Source of the DNA: a virus
Direction: 5' to 3' (one strand)
IMG/VR virus record: IMGVR_UViG_3300044953_000093
Location: 1 to 27,551 of that record
DNA length: 27,551 nt
Of this stretch, positions 7,884-15,346 are shown in pieces. A model generated the notes under the pieces. It had not been told where the DNA came from and searched no databases. It worked only from the letters and a program-made list of their open reading frames with translations. Within the stretch, counting starts at the first letter, position 1; each line of letters begins with the position of its first letter. The position numbers were made by a program, and so were the translations under genes.

Positions 7884-8292
7884 CAGGTCTTACATCAGGA
7901 CAAACGGCTAACTTGGTCGTTCCGACCATTAAATTATTCAATCCTTGTCTCAGTATATTTTGCGAGACATTCCAATCTCTATCCAATTTCTCTTAGCATC
8001 GGGGACAATCCCATTCTCGTTGGTCTAATGCCAGACCATCGTTAATGTATCCACAATGAGAGCAAGTCTTGGATGATGGAAAGTATCGGTCAATTTTAAC
8101 AAGTTTCCGTCCACACCAATCTGCTTTATAGGTTAGTTGTCTCACCAGTTCTCCCCAAGAAGCATCTCTAATGAATTTAGACAAATAATGATTTTTCATC
8201 ATATTCTTCACAGACAAATCTTCCAGACAGATTACTTGGTTTTCGTTAATCAGCTTGGATGTAATTTGATGAAGGTAATTATTACGAATGTT
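7822..8292 (-). mobile_element. Degraded IS200/IS605-type (TnpB) element
   Basis: About 470 bases between the two halves of a broken endonuclease-type gene. The minus strand encodes the C-terminal half of TnpB and ends at a hairpin (7828-7851) of the kind found at the right end of this insertion family. No TnpA (HUH) transposase gene, no N-terminal TnpB and no left end are present. This fits a 5' deletion that also took the middle of the host gene. The exact ends cannot be set from this sequence alone; these families leave no target duplication to guide the call. Confidence 0.7.
7828..7851 (-). repeat. Right-end hairpin of the IS200/IS605-type remnant
   Basis: An imperfect palindrome: ACCCA/TGGGT outer stem, one C-A mismatch, a CTGC/GCGG inner stem with one G-U pair, and a TTTA loop. 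It covers the TnpB stop codon and lies just before the junction with the endonuclease stub. In live elements this region is both the transposition end and the 3' part of the guide (omega) RNA scaffold. Confidence 0.6.
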
Positions 8293-8295
8293 GGC
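7837..8295 (-). pseudogene. tnpB: TnpB (IS200/IS605 OrfB) C-terminal fragment with a nonsense codon
   Basis: Read on the minus strand from 8295, the frame gives ANIRNNYLHQITSKLINENQ and then VICLEDLSVKN, where the Glu of CLEDL is the RuvC-II catalytic residue. Next come ADWCGRKLVKIDRYFPSSKT, the zinc ribbon pair CSHCG and CPRC, a TAA stop (7993-7995), and in the same frame EKLDRDWNVSQNI, which holds the RuvC-III Asp. The frame ends with a TAG at 7837-7839. The RuvC-I part and the N-terminus are absent, and the TAA sits right after the last zinc cysteine, so no active RNA-guided nuclease can be made. TnpB is the ancestor-type relative of Cas12. The frame upstream of 8296 is cut off by the endonuclease C-terminus on the other strand. 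Confidence 0.85.
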
Positions 8296-8472
8296 AATTT
8301 ATACAAAATGTTAGGGTTTACTAAAATTAAAGACACAAAACCAAGTTATTGGTATTTTCAACTTGGTAAGGACACTAGATGGCACAGATATGGGTTTGCA
8401 AAGCATACGCTCTTAAATAAATTAAAAAATATGAATGGTTTAAAAGAAACTAATATATTTATTAACACATGA
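8293..8472 (+). pseudogene. C-terminal stub of a homing endonuclease-type gene
   Basis: From codon 8293 the frame reads GNLYKMLGFTKIKDTKPSYW and continues with YFQLGKDTRWHRYGFAKHTL to a TGA at 8470-8472. This matches the end of the C-terminal domain in the intact minus-strand endonuclease (YEKLGFSFVDFTPMNYYYI and LRHRMSFQKHKLSKLL), with the same spacing of YxxLGF, P-x-Y-Y and RxHRxxFxKH elements. The frame also stays open to the left, but those codons lie opposite TnpB and have no meaning. There is no start codon that would make a sensible protein. The stop overlaps the next ATG by four bases. Confidence 0.7.
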
Positions 8473-8762
8473 ATAACGAGAACGTAAGATTATTTGTTAG
8501 ACGAATTCTTAAACAGTTACAAGAAGGAGATGCGGTTAAAGCTGAAAGAGACAGAGTAGAACAAGATTTATTAAGACTTAGAAGAAAAGAGTTAGGAGTG
8601 GCAAATAAGGAGGTATCAGATAAAAAGAAAGAACTGTCAACTGCAATCATGTCAAAAGACCCAGACAAAAGAGATGATGCTGAACAAAAGGTAAAAGACG
8701 CGGAATTAAAACAGAAAAAAGCCGAAGATAATGTTAGGGCTGCCAGAACCACTCGTTTTTAA
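8469..8762 (+). CDS. Small charged coiled-coil protein, function unknown
   Basis: 97 residues, nearly half Lys, Arg, Glu and Asp, with heptad-like spacing from about residue 8 to 90, so it is very likely one long helix or coiled coil. I do not recognise it. It lies between the tail tube region and the baseplate genes, which suggests a structural or assembly role. LQEG at residues 17-20 has the L-x-E form cut by T4-type prohead proteases, though further in than usual. No Shine-Dalgarno; ATATTTAT sits just before the start, which overlaps the stop of the endonuclease stub (ATGA). Confidence 0.7.
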   Translation: MNNENVRLFVRRILKQLQEGDAVKAERDRVEQDLLRLRRKELGVANKEVSDKKKELSTAIMSKDPDKRDDAEQKVKDAELKQKKAEDNVRAARTTRF

Positions 8763-8819
8763 AATAAAATAATTTAAAATTTAGTCGGTCAAATATATAT
8801 TGTTATATAATATAAAGTT

Positions 8820-9644
8820 ATGGATGATAATCTAATAGTTCCAATTTCAAGAAAATCAACTGGTTACTCTCAACCAAAAAAAGAAACAACGTATCCAACA
8901 GAGTTGATTGATTTACCAAGTGGTGGGTATTTTTATCAAACGGGTCACCCATTGAGTGAAGGTCATATTGAAATGAAGTTGATGACTGCGAAAGAAGAAG
9001 ACATTTTAATGAATCAAAATCTCATTAAAAAAGGAATTGTGTTGGATGCTCTTCTTGAAAGTTTAATCATCAATAAAAACATAAAATTGGACGACATTTT
9101 ATTGTGTGATAAAAATGCTTTATATATTGCTGCTCGACGATTGGCATATGGTGACGTATATGGTCCGTTAGATATCAAGTGTAATAAATGTGGAGAAAAA
9201 AACGATCCGTCTGCAAATTTGGGTGAAATCAAAATAAAAGAAATAGATTTTACAAAGTTTGTGAAGGGTGAAAATAAATTTGAATTTTTTCTTCCATATT
9301 CAAAGAAAACAATTACATTTAAATTATTAACTCATCTTGATGACCGAAAAGTTGATGTTGAATTAAAAACCGCTGCTAAATTATATAAAAACTCTAACTC
9401 ATCAGAATTAACTACCAGATTAAAATTTATAATTACATCCGTCGAAGGAAACACAGATACTGCTGAAATACGAAAATTTGTAGACAATGAACTCACTTCA
9501 AGGGATAGTTTGGCATTAAGAACATATATAAAAGAGATTACTCCTGATGTGGACTCTTCTTTCAATTTTACATGTGAACACTGTGGTCATGAAGAAAGGA
9601 TGGGTATACCGATTACGGTATCCTTTTTTTGGCCTAACACCTAA
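8820..9644 (+). CDS. gp26: Baseplate hub assembly protein (T4 gp26-like)
   Basis: 274 residues. The order of elements fits the T4 gp26 baseplate family: an N-terminal YPTELIDLPSGGYFY segment, an MTAKEEDILMNQNLIKKG helix, a zinc-binding pair with CNKC near residue 121 and CEHCGHEE near 251, and the ending IPITVSFFWPN. T4 gp26 is needed to assemble the baseplate hub; many phages carry an equivalent just before the tape measure gene. The two Cys pairs could share one zinc across the sequence. The ATG is preceded by AAGTT with no clear Shine-Dalgarno. The 3' end contains TTTTTTT (9624-9630) and overlaps another frame holding the next conserved small protein, suggesting a programmed frameshift. 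Confidence 0.85.
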   Translation: MDDNLIVPISRKSTGYSQPKKETTYPTELIDLPSGGYFYQTGHPLSEGHIEMKLMTAKEEDILMNQNLIKKGIVLDALLESLIINKNIKLDDILLCDKNALYIAARRLAYGDVYGPLDIKCNKCGEKNDPSANLGEIKIKEIDFTKFVKGENKFEFFLPYSKKTITFKLLTHLDDRKVDVELKTAAKLYKNSNSSELTTRLKFIITSVEGNTDTAEIRKFVDNELTSRDSLALRTYIKEITPDVDSSFNFTCEHCGHEERMGIPITVSFFWPNT

Positions 9645-9843
9645 TTATAAAGTTCATCTTCACGAACAAATATTTAGTCTTGCATATTACAGCGAAGGAT
9701 CTTTTACACAAGATATAGTGTATAATCTACCTGTTCATCTAAGAACATTCTATCTGAATCTTTTGTTAAAAGCAAAAGAAAAAGAACAGGAACAAATCGA
9801 GAAATCGTCTCCGTCTTCTTCTAAAATAAGACCCAAAAGATAA
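9547..9843 (+). CDS. Small baseplate/tail assembly protein overlapping gp26, possibly made by frameshift
   Basis: The well-formed part begins after the T7 run: NYKVHLHEQIFSLAYYSEGS, then an IVYNLPVHLRTFYLNLLLKA segment, then a Lys/Glu/Ser tail. This resembles the small protein found directly after gp26-type genes in other T4-like phages, just before the tape measure gene, where tail chaperones also sit in other phages. The frame is open upstream to ATG codons at 9547 and 9589, but those residues overlap gp26 out of frame and look meaningless. The protein is therefore either started there or fused to gp26 by a +1 or -2 shift at 9624-9630. It may be equivalent to T4 gp51 by position only; I could not confirm this from sequence. 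Confidence is good for a real product, low for its start. Confidence 0.65.
   Translation: MWTLLSILHVNTVVMKKGWVYRLRYPFFGLTPNYKVHLHEQIFSLAYYSEGSFTQDIVYNLPVHLRTFYLNLLLKAKEKEQEQIEKSSPSSSKIRPKR
9624..9630 (+). promoter_or_regulatory. Candidate slippery site (seven T) for gp26 frameshift
   Basis: Seven T cover two Phe codons plus the T of TGG in the gp26 frame. Moving +1 (or -2) from here enters the frame of the small downstream protein and skips the gp26 stop at 9642-9644. A -1 shift would not join the two. Phage Mu uses a -2 shift in the equivalent tail genes. Confidence 0.4.
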
Positions 9844-9874
9844 TTGTTCATATATTTATATTATGTATTAATAT

Positions 9875-12724
9875 ATGGCAAATACCATTTCCACAAAAGA
9901 ATTAGAAAAAGCAAAAGAATTGCTTACGGATATTGGATCGCAACTAAGCCAAGTTGTCAAAGATTTGCAAGACAATATGAATAATATTGTTGACACTTCC
10001 GGTCAACTTTCAAATCAATGGCAAAAGGCAGTAACAGATGCCGAGGGTTTAAATAACAAAGCACAAAAATATGTTGCTTTAGAGTCAGCTGCATCTATTT
10101 TAAGAGAAAAAATAAATGAGTTGAAATCAAAAAGTTTAGTTTTAGATGCATTGGGATTACAAGCAAAAATAAATGAAATTAAAATTCAAAACCAATTATT
10201 GCAAGCACAAAAAACTTTTATTGAAAATAAATCGAAGGCTGGTAAGGTTCAAAAGCAATTAATCGCTGAGATTGACAGAGAAATATTAAAAAATGAAGCA
10301 TTAGCGGAGGCGTATAGCGTAGTTGGAGGTGCTCAAAACGAGACAATCGACACGTTACAGAAAGAGTATAACAAATTGATAAAGAAAATGGAAACGGTAA
10401 ATAACGAACAGTCAGGTTTTAACATTTTGTTATCGGTTACTAATAAACTTCTAGGATTTCAGATCAAAGAGTTTTTTACCTTTTTTCACATATCTAACGT
10501 TCTAGCAACTATTGCCGATGCTTTTACTTCTGTTGAAGATGCTTCATTTGACGTAAGAAAAAACCTTGGGTTAATTAGAAACGAAGGTGATAGAGTTAAA
10601 ACCTTAATAGCAGACTCATATTTAAAATTTGCAAACTTAGGTGTAACCGCTAGCATTGTAGGAGGGACAATAAATAGTATCGCAAACGGTCTTGGTAGTT
10701 CATTGTTGATCACACAACAAATGGTGGATAATTTTTCTATAATAGAAACGAGTTTAGGTATTGCGTCTGAACAATCTGTAAAAGTTGCTAGAACATTTGC
10801 TGGAATTTCAAAAAGTAGCACAATGTCACAATCATCAATGATTGGTTTTGTAAAAGAACTATCCAAAGCGGCTGGAACAAGTTTTGCGAAAATAATGGAA
10901 GATCTCGCAAATTTAACAGAATCTGTAAGATTGACTTTTAGAGGAACAACAGTTCAGTTGGTAAAATCTACTGTAGAAGCCAGAAGATTGGGATTATCAA
11001 TCGCAGATGTTGGCGCAGCAGCAGAAAAACTTTTAGATTTTCAAGAATCAATAAATGCCGAAATCGAAGCTAGTGTAATGCTGGGAAAGAATATATCTTT
11101 TAATGAAGCTAGAGTGTTGGCATATAGAGGAAATATATTAGGCGCAACAAAACAAATATTAGATACTATAGAGAAAAGTGCCGATTTAAATCAATTAGAT
11201 TATTTCACATTAAAAGCAATTGCTGTGTCAACCGGATTGACTGTAGATAAATTACAAGAATCTCTTCAACTTAGAAAAGATTTAAGACTTGTGGAATCTA
11301 TGGGAACAGAAGAAGCCAGAAAACAAGCCTCGTTGTTTAAGTCTTTGAATAACATGTCAGATAGTTTTGCCAAAAGTGAAGGTGAACGAGCAATTGAAAA
11401 TTTAAAAAATACAAATAATCTTGCACTTCAAAAACAACTTCAAACTGAATTAAATGGATTGATATTGCAATTAGGACAAGCAGTTTTACCTGTTTTAAAA
11501 GCACTTGGATATATATTACAAATTTTTACTTACATTAATACTGGGTTAAGAACCATAATAGGAGAAACTGGTGCCAACTGGGTATCTGCTATAGGGTTGG
11601 TTTCTATTAGTGTTGTCGCAATGAAAGCCAAATGGGGCGAATTATTCAGCATGATGTTAGGTAAATGGCCAAAAATTCAATCGATGCTTAATTTTTTCAC
11701 TGGAGCAACCGCAGCTCCAGGTGCGGCTGGAGCTGGGAAAATGTTTGGTAAAGGCGCAATGTTTGCTGGAATTGGAAGTTTTCTTAAATCTTTAGGAGCT
11801 GGCGTAACATTAATTGCGGCAGCGGTTTCACTACAACTTTTGGCACAAGCACTAAAAGAATTTCCAACAGATTTAGGAGGACTTTCTATAGGAGAATTTA
11901 TGAAAGATATGGCAGGCGGTATATTATATCTTACATTGGCTTTCGGCGGGGCCGGCATTGCCTGGGAAGCCGCACTGATCGGCGCGGGAGTATTAGCAGC
12001 AATGTCTTTGGCATTAGGGATACTTGGAGAAGCATTACAGTCGATAGCAAATCCAATAAAAACATTAACAGATTTAGGAGGACTTTCTATAGGAGAATTT
12101 ATGAAAGATATGGCAGGCGGTATATTATATCTTACATTGGCTTTCGGCATGGCCGGCATTGCCTGGGAAGCCGCACTGATCGGCGCGGGAGTATTAGCAG
12201 TAATGTCTTTGGCATTAGGGATACTTGGACGTGCATTACAGTCGATAGCAAATCCAATAAAAACATTCTCAGATTCTTTTGCAAAATTGACCGAAAATTT
12301 AAATATTGACAATTTATCTAAAATAAAAGACGGAGCGGTAGCTGTAAAAGAGGCAATGTCGGAAATCCGCGGAGAACTTAATAAATTTAGCAAAGACGAT
12401 CTTAACGTTCTTGATAAACTCGGAAATTTAAAAGCAAGTATAACGACTAATAAATTTAGCGAAGACGATCTTAACGTTCTTAATAAACTCGGAAATTTAA
12501 AAGCAAGTATAACGACAGGTATTAAAGGAGAAAACATAACCAATAAGGAATCTGCAAATGTGGTTATGTCAGAAAATATTAAATCTGCAATTATAGAGGG
12601 TATGAGGCAAGTAAAAATAACTATAAATCTAGATGGTAGATCAGTTGGAATGGGAGTTGCATCATCGATTGCAATCAACGAGCCTTCTAGTGTTTACGAC
12701 ATTGTAACTAGACAAGCTAGATAA
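9875..12724 (+). CDS. Tail tape measure protein
   Basis: 949 residues. Residues 1-190 are largely helical and coiled-coil (repeated Lys/Gln/Glu/Leu), and 190-580 form an Ala/Ser/Leu-rich helical body. Residues 600-800 are strongly hydrophobic, with membrane-like stretches such as ILYLTLAFGGAGIAWEAALI, and the C-terminus is short and basic. This build, the length and the position behind gp26 and before the baseplate genes define a tape measure protein, which sets tail length and is thought to form a channel in the host membrane. Two in-frame tandem duplications lie in the C-terminal third: 67 residues (from about 665) and 23 residues (from about 836). Family-level homology to T4 gp29 is likely by place but not obvious in sequence. 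No Shine-Dalgarno is seen; the start follows TATATTTATATTATG. Confidence 0.85.
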   Translation: MANTISTKELEKAKELLTDIGSQLSQVVKDLQDNMNNIVDTSGQLSNQWQKAVTDAEGLNNKAQKYVALESAASILREKINELKSKSLVLDALGLQAKINEIKIQNQLLQAQKTFIENKSKAGKVQKQLIAEIDREILKNEALAEAYSVVGGAQNETIDTLQKEYNKLIKKMETVNNEQSGFNILLSVTNKLLGFQIKEFFTFFHISNVLATIADAFTSVEDASFDVRKNLGLIRNEGDRVKTLIADSYLKFANLGVTASIVGGTINSIANGLGSSLLITQQMVDNFSIIETSLGIASEQSVKVARTFAGISKSSTMSQSSMIGFVKELSKAAGTSFAKIMEDLANLTESVRLTFRGTTVQLVKSTVEARRLGLSIADVGAAAEKLLDFQESINAEIEASVMLGKNISFNEARVLAYRGNILGATKQILDTIEKSADLNQLDYFTLKAIAVSTGLTVDKLQESLQLRKDLRLVESMGTEEARKQASLFKSLNNMSDSFAKSEGERAIENLKNTNNLALQKQLQTELNGLILQLGQAVLPVLKALGYILQIFTYINTGLRTIIGETGANWVSAIGLVSISVVAMKAKWGELFSMMLGKWPKIQSMLNFFTGATAAPGAAGAGKMFGKGAMFAGIGSFLKSLGAGVTLIAAAVSLQLLAQALKEFPTDLGGLSIGEFMKDMAGGILYLTLAFGGAGIAWEAALIGAGVLAAMSLALGILGEALQSIANPIKTLTDLGGLSIGEFMKDMAGGILYLTLAFGMAGIAWEAALIGAGVLAVMSLALGILGRALQSIANPIKTFSDSFAKLTENLNIDNLSKIKDGAVAVKEAMSEIRGELNKFSKDDLNVLDKLGNLKASITTNKFSEDDLNVLNKLGNLKASITTGIKGENITNKESANVVMSENIKSAIIEGMRQVKITINLDGRSVGMGVASSIAINEPSSVYDIVTRQAR
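11867..12066 (+). repeat. 201-base tandem repeat in tape measure gene, copy 1
   Basis: This block, encoding the hydrophobic LGGLSIGEFMKDMAGGILYL module, is followed at once by a near-identical copy at 12068-12267, with only a handful of base changes. The centre (about 11945-11990) is much richer in G and C than the rest of the gene. Confidence 0.95.
12068..12267 (+). repeat. 201-base tandem repeat in tape measure gene, copy 2
   Basis: Offset from copy 1 by exactly 201 bases (67 codons). Visible differences include GGG to ATG in the GC-rich centre, a GCA to GTA change and GGAGAA to GGACGT near the end. Confidence 0.95.
12380..12448 (+). repeat. 69-base tandem repeat in tape measure gene, copy 1
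   Basis: Encodes the 23-residue NKFSKDDLNVLDKLGNLKAS unit (plus ITT), followed directly by a second copy with two visible coding changes (K to E, D to N). Confidence 0.95.
12449..12517 (+). repeat. 69-base tandem repeat in tape measure gene, copy 2
   Basis: Second 23-codon unit (NKFSEDDLNVLNKLGNLKAS plus ITT). Together with the 201-base repeat it lengthens the tape measure protein by 90 residues. Confidence 0.95.
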
Positions 12725-12740
12725 CTAAGGATACTCAAAC

Positions 12741-15044
12741 ATGGCAAACGAAAATAACATAGACGGATTGATATCCACAAACAATACGCAAATACAATCG
12801 AGTGGTCTTGTGATTCCTACCGGATTCAATGACACACGATCACCAAATGAACTATCAAGATTGTTTAAGGCAAATTCTACATTGTTATACACTAAATATA
12901 GTTATTATACTGCCGATGGGTATGGCAAAAATGCTGCATCCCAACAGCCTTTCTTTGCGGTAAATCCTGGTAATTTGCAAGTAGGTGCGTTAAAATCAAA
13001 CTCTGCATTAAATACAAAAAAGAAAACGGATAGCAGAACATCTCCTTTTATTTCTTCGGATGAAGACGTAATTAGAATACGAAAATTTTTAGGAACGTCC
13101 GCGGGAACAAAATTTACAACCACACAGTTTTTGTTGCAAGGATTTCAACCATTTAATGAAACCAAAATATATAATCCGTTAATGCCTATTATAGCATCTG
13201 CTAGACCAGGCACACTTAGACTTATATCCAGACCCAATAGATTCGTTGAATTAAATGCAAGTGGTATTTTTGGAGCATTAGGATTAAAAGCAGTCTCTAC
13301 TGTATTATTTGGTAACTCTAATCCAACTCCTCCGCCAGGAACAGCAACTGGTCAACCTGCCACTTTTTTCAATAGTATAAATCCTTTTAGTTCAAGACTG
13401 CCCGGTGCGTTGCCCGTAAACAGACAAGATGGTGGAAAGGGATTAACAAGAGGTAAAAGCGCAACTGATGCTTATAAGAACTTTACAGATTATTGGTCAC
13501 CAACATCAAGAGGATTGGGCGGTAGGTTATTATCTGCTGTAGGAAATTATATTAGAGGGTCAACTGCTATAGGTGCATTAGTCCCAATTGGACAACCAAA
13601 AGGAACTAAATTTAAAGCAGATGAAAGTTCGTATGATTTAATGATACGTAATGGTGTAATAAAGAAATCATATTCTAGACCTGGAATATTTGACAGAATA
13701 AAGAATTTTTTTGTTGGATCTTCACCTTCCATTCCTAGATTTGTTTGGACAGATGTAAACGGAAATCAACAATATGGGTTGAGACAAAAATGGGCTGGTG
13801 GGTCAATAGAAGGAATGACAAAGTATAGATACGTAACTTTAGACGACTTCACAACTGAAGGACTTGAATCTGAAATATTGCAGAACTACGGTGATTACAT
13901 CGATAACGTAAGAGTGCGACCAAGTTTCAAAGCAGGGATGGGTGTATATCCAACCAAATTAGATGGTCTACAAAATTCATCAATTCAATTAGGGTTGGGG
14001 GGAGGGTCAAACAACTGGGAAACTCTTAAAAAACAAAAGACAACTCGACTTATATACGGACAAGCTAACAAGGAAAAACAATCTAAAATATTGGCGAACT
14101 ACAATGATTACATCAATAACATAAGAGGGCGACCAAGTAGCATAACAGGACCGGGTGTATATCCAACCAAATTAGATGATCCACAAAATTCATCAATTAA
14201 ATTATTAAACTTTCAATTAGGGTTGGAGAGAGAGTCAAACAACTGGAAAACTCTTAAAAAACAAAAGACAACTCACCCAGGTGACCGGCTACAACCAAAA
14301 TCAGTTTCTGTTATTGTCGATGACGAAAATAGTTTTACGTATCTAAATAGATTTAAAGATAAATTATTAAAAAAACAACTTTTGGAACATTTGGATGGAA
14401 AAGAACTGAGGACAGACGTTCTAGATCCAATAAACACGTCAACCCCAACCGAAAACGATAGTTTATTTAAAGATAGAGATTTGGTAAGATTTTGGTTTTA
14501 CGATATTGCGAATAACAAATATATTCCATTTAGAGCTACAGTAAAGGCAATAAATGAAAGATATACAAGCGACTGGGATAATTTTCAATATGTCGGAAAT
14601 GCAGATAAAGTTTACAATTATAAAGGGTTCACACGTTCATTGGGATTTAGTTTTTCGGTGGTTGCTATGTCCGTTTTAGAACTTAAACCTATGTGGACAA
14701 GAATAAATTATTTGTTGGGATTATCAAAGCCTGCAAAATATTTTGATGACGAGTTCATAGTTCCTCCCCTTGTAAAAATGACAATTGGTGATATGTATAA
14801 AGATCAACCAATTATTATAACAAATATGAGCTTGTCGATTCCTGATAATGCAACTTGGGAAACCTTACCACAAGAAACGAACCAATATAATTATTCCCAT
14901 AAATCGATAATTTATAATAATGTACAAATTGCTCAATTTCCTATGGAAGCCGATTTAACAATAGATTGTAATTTATTGGAAATTAATAAACCGCAGGTTA
15001 TGAATACAAATAATTTTGGATGGAAGGAATTAGTAACATCATAA
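12741..15044 (+). CDS. Baseplate / tail-tube-initiator-like structural protein
   Basis: 767 residues. Residues 1-380 are low in recognisable motifs and rich in Ser, Asn, Gly and Pro. Residues 382-435 and 453-511 are an imperfect duplication of one module. The last 230 or so residues look like a tail-tube-type beta domain: LVRFWFYDIANNKYIPFRAT, ERYTSDWDNFQYVGNADKVY, YKGFTRSLGFSFSVVAM and VKMTIGDMYKDQPIIITNMS. T4 places its tube-initiation proteins gp48 and gp54 just after the tape measure gene, so this is likely the functional equivalent, although about twice as long. AAGGA nine bases before the ATG is a fair RBS. The protein is cytoplasmic until assembled and no signal peptide is seen. The structural role is well supported; the exact T4 counterpart is inferred. 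Confidence 0.75.
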   Translation: MANENNIDGLISTNNTQIQSSGLVIPTGFNDTRSPNELSRLFKANSTLLYTKYSYYTADGYGKNAASQQPFFAVNPGNLQVGALKSNSALNTKKKTDSRTSPFISSDEDVIRIRKFLGTSAGTKFTTTQFLLQGFQPFNETKIYNPLMPIIASARPGTLRLISRPNRFVELNASGIFGALGLKAVSTVLFGNSNPTPPPGTATGQPATFFNSINPFSSRLPGALPVNRQDGGKGLTRGKSATDAYKNFTDYWSPTSRGLGGRLLSAVGNYIRGSTAIGALVPIGQPKGTKFKADESSYDLMIRNGVIKKSYSRPGIFDRIKNFFVGSSPSIPRFVWTDVNGNQQYGLRQKWAGGSIEGMTKYRYVTLDDFTTEGLESEILQNYGDYIDNVRVRPSFKAGMGVYPTKLDGLQNSSIQLGLGGGSNNWETLKKQKTTRLIYGQANKEKQSKILANYNDYINNIRGRPSSITGPGVYPTKLDDPQNSSIKLLNFQLGLERESNNWKTLKKQKTTHPGDRLQPKSVSVIVDDENSFTYLNRFKDKLLKKQLLEHLDGKELRTDVLDPINTSTPTENDSLFKDRDLVRFWFYDIANNKYIPFRATVKAINERYTSDWDNFQYVGNADKVYNYKGFTRSLGFSFSVVAMSVLELKPMWTRINYLLGLSKPAKYFDDEFIVPPLVKMTIGDMYKDQPIIITNMSLSIPDNATWETLPQETNQYNYSHKSIIYNNVQIAQFPMEADLTIDCNLLEINKPQVMNTNNFGWKELVTS
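13884..14045 (+). repeat. Imperfect direct repeat in baseplate gene, copy 1
   Basis: Encodes NYGDYIDNVRVRPS through GVYPTKLDGLQNSS to NNWETLKKQKTT. Similar in bases and protein to 14097-14273, about 213 bases downstream. Confidence 0.85.
14097..14273 (+). repeat. Imperfect direct repeat in baseplate gene, copy 2
   Basis: Encodes NYNDYINNIRGRPS through GVYPTKLDDPQNSS to NNWKTLKKQKTT, with a few extra codons (LLNF region) compared with copy 1. The copies have diverged more than those in the tape measure gene. Confidence 0.85.
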
Positions 15045-15047
15045 AAT

Positions 15048-15341
15048 ATGAATAGATATGATTATACAACCAAAGGTAAACGATGGGATGGTAAGCCTGT
15101 TTATAAAACATTGATCTACCCTCCTATACCGGTATCAGACACAGATTTATATATTACTGTATCTGAAAGCGATTATCTTGACTCATTAGCATTTAAATAT
15201 TATAAAGATACTAGTTTATGGTGGATTATCGCGGTGGCGAATAATTTAGGAAAGGGAAAAATAAGTGTGGATGTTACTAAACAACTTAGAATTCCTATCA
15301 ATATAACAACAATATTACAAAATTTTAGATTAACAAATTAA
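15048..15341 (+). CDS. gp53: Baseplate wedge protein with LysM-like fold (gp53-like)
   Basis: 97 residues. The core, YITVSESDYLDSLAFKYYKD and then LWWIIAVANNLGKGKI, is the phage baseplate version of a LysM-like domain, in which a DxxxSLAxKYYxD helix and a WWxIAxxN helix pack together. The ending QLRIPINI is also typical. Proteins of this kind join the wedge to the tube in T4 (gp53) and P2-like (gpX) tails. It is half the length of T4 gp53, so only the core is present. The gene starts three bases after its neighbour and is followed five bases later by the hub gene, so it is in the same operon. Confidence 0.8.
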   Translation: MNRYDYTTKGKRWDGKPVYKTLIYPPIPVSDTDLYITVSESDYLDSLAFKYYKDTSLWWIIAVANNLGKGKISVDVTKQLRIPINITTILQNFRLTN

Positions 15342-15346
15342 TAATT

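Noticed and set aside
8137-8292. Plus-strand frame upstream of the endonuclease C-terminal stub
   Set aside because: It is open by chance opposite the TnpB fragment; the residues before 8293 resemble nothing, and only the part after 8293 has recognisable sequence.
11677-12678. Long minus-strand open frame opposite the tape measure gene
   Set aside because: It mirrors the biased codons and the repeats of the tape measure gene, has no start signal, and its Pro/Ser/Ala-rich product matches nothing.
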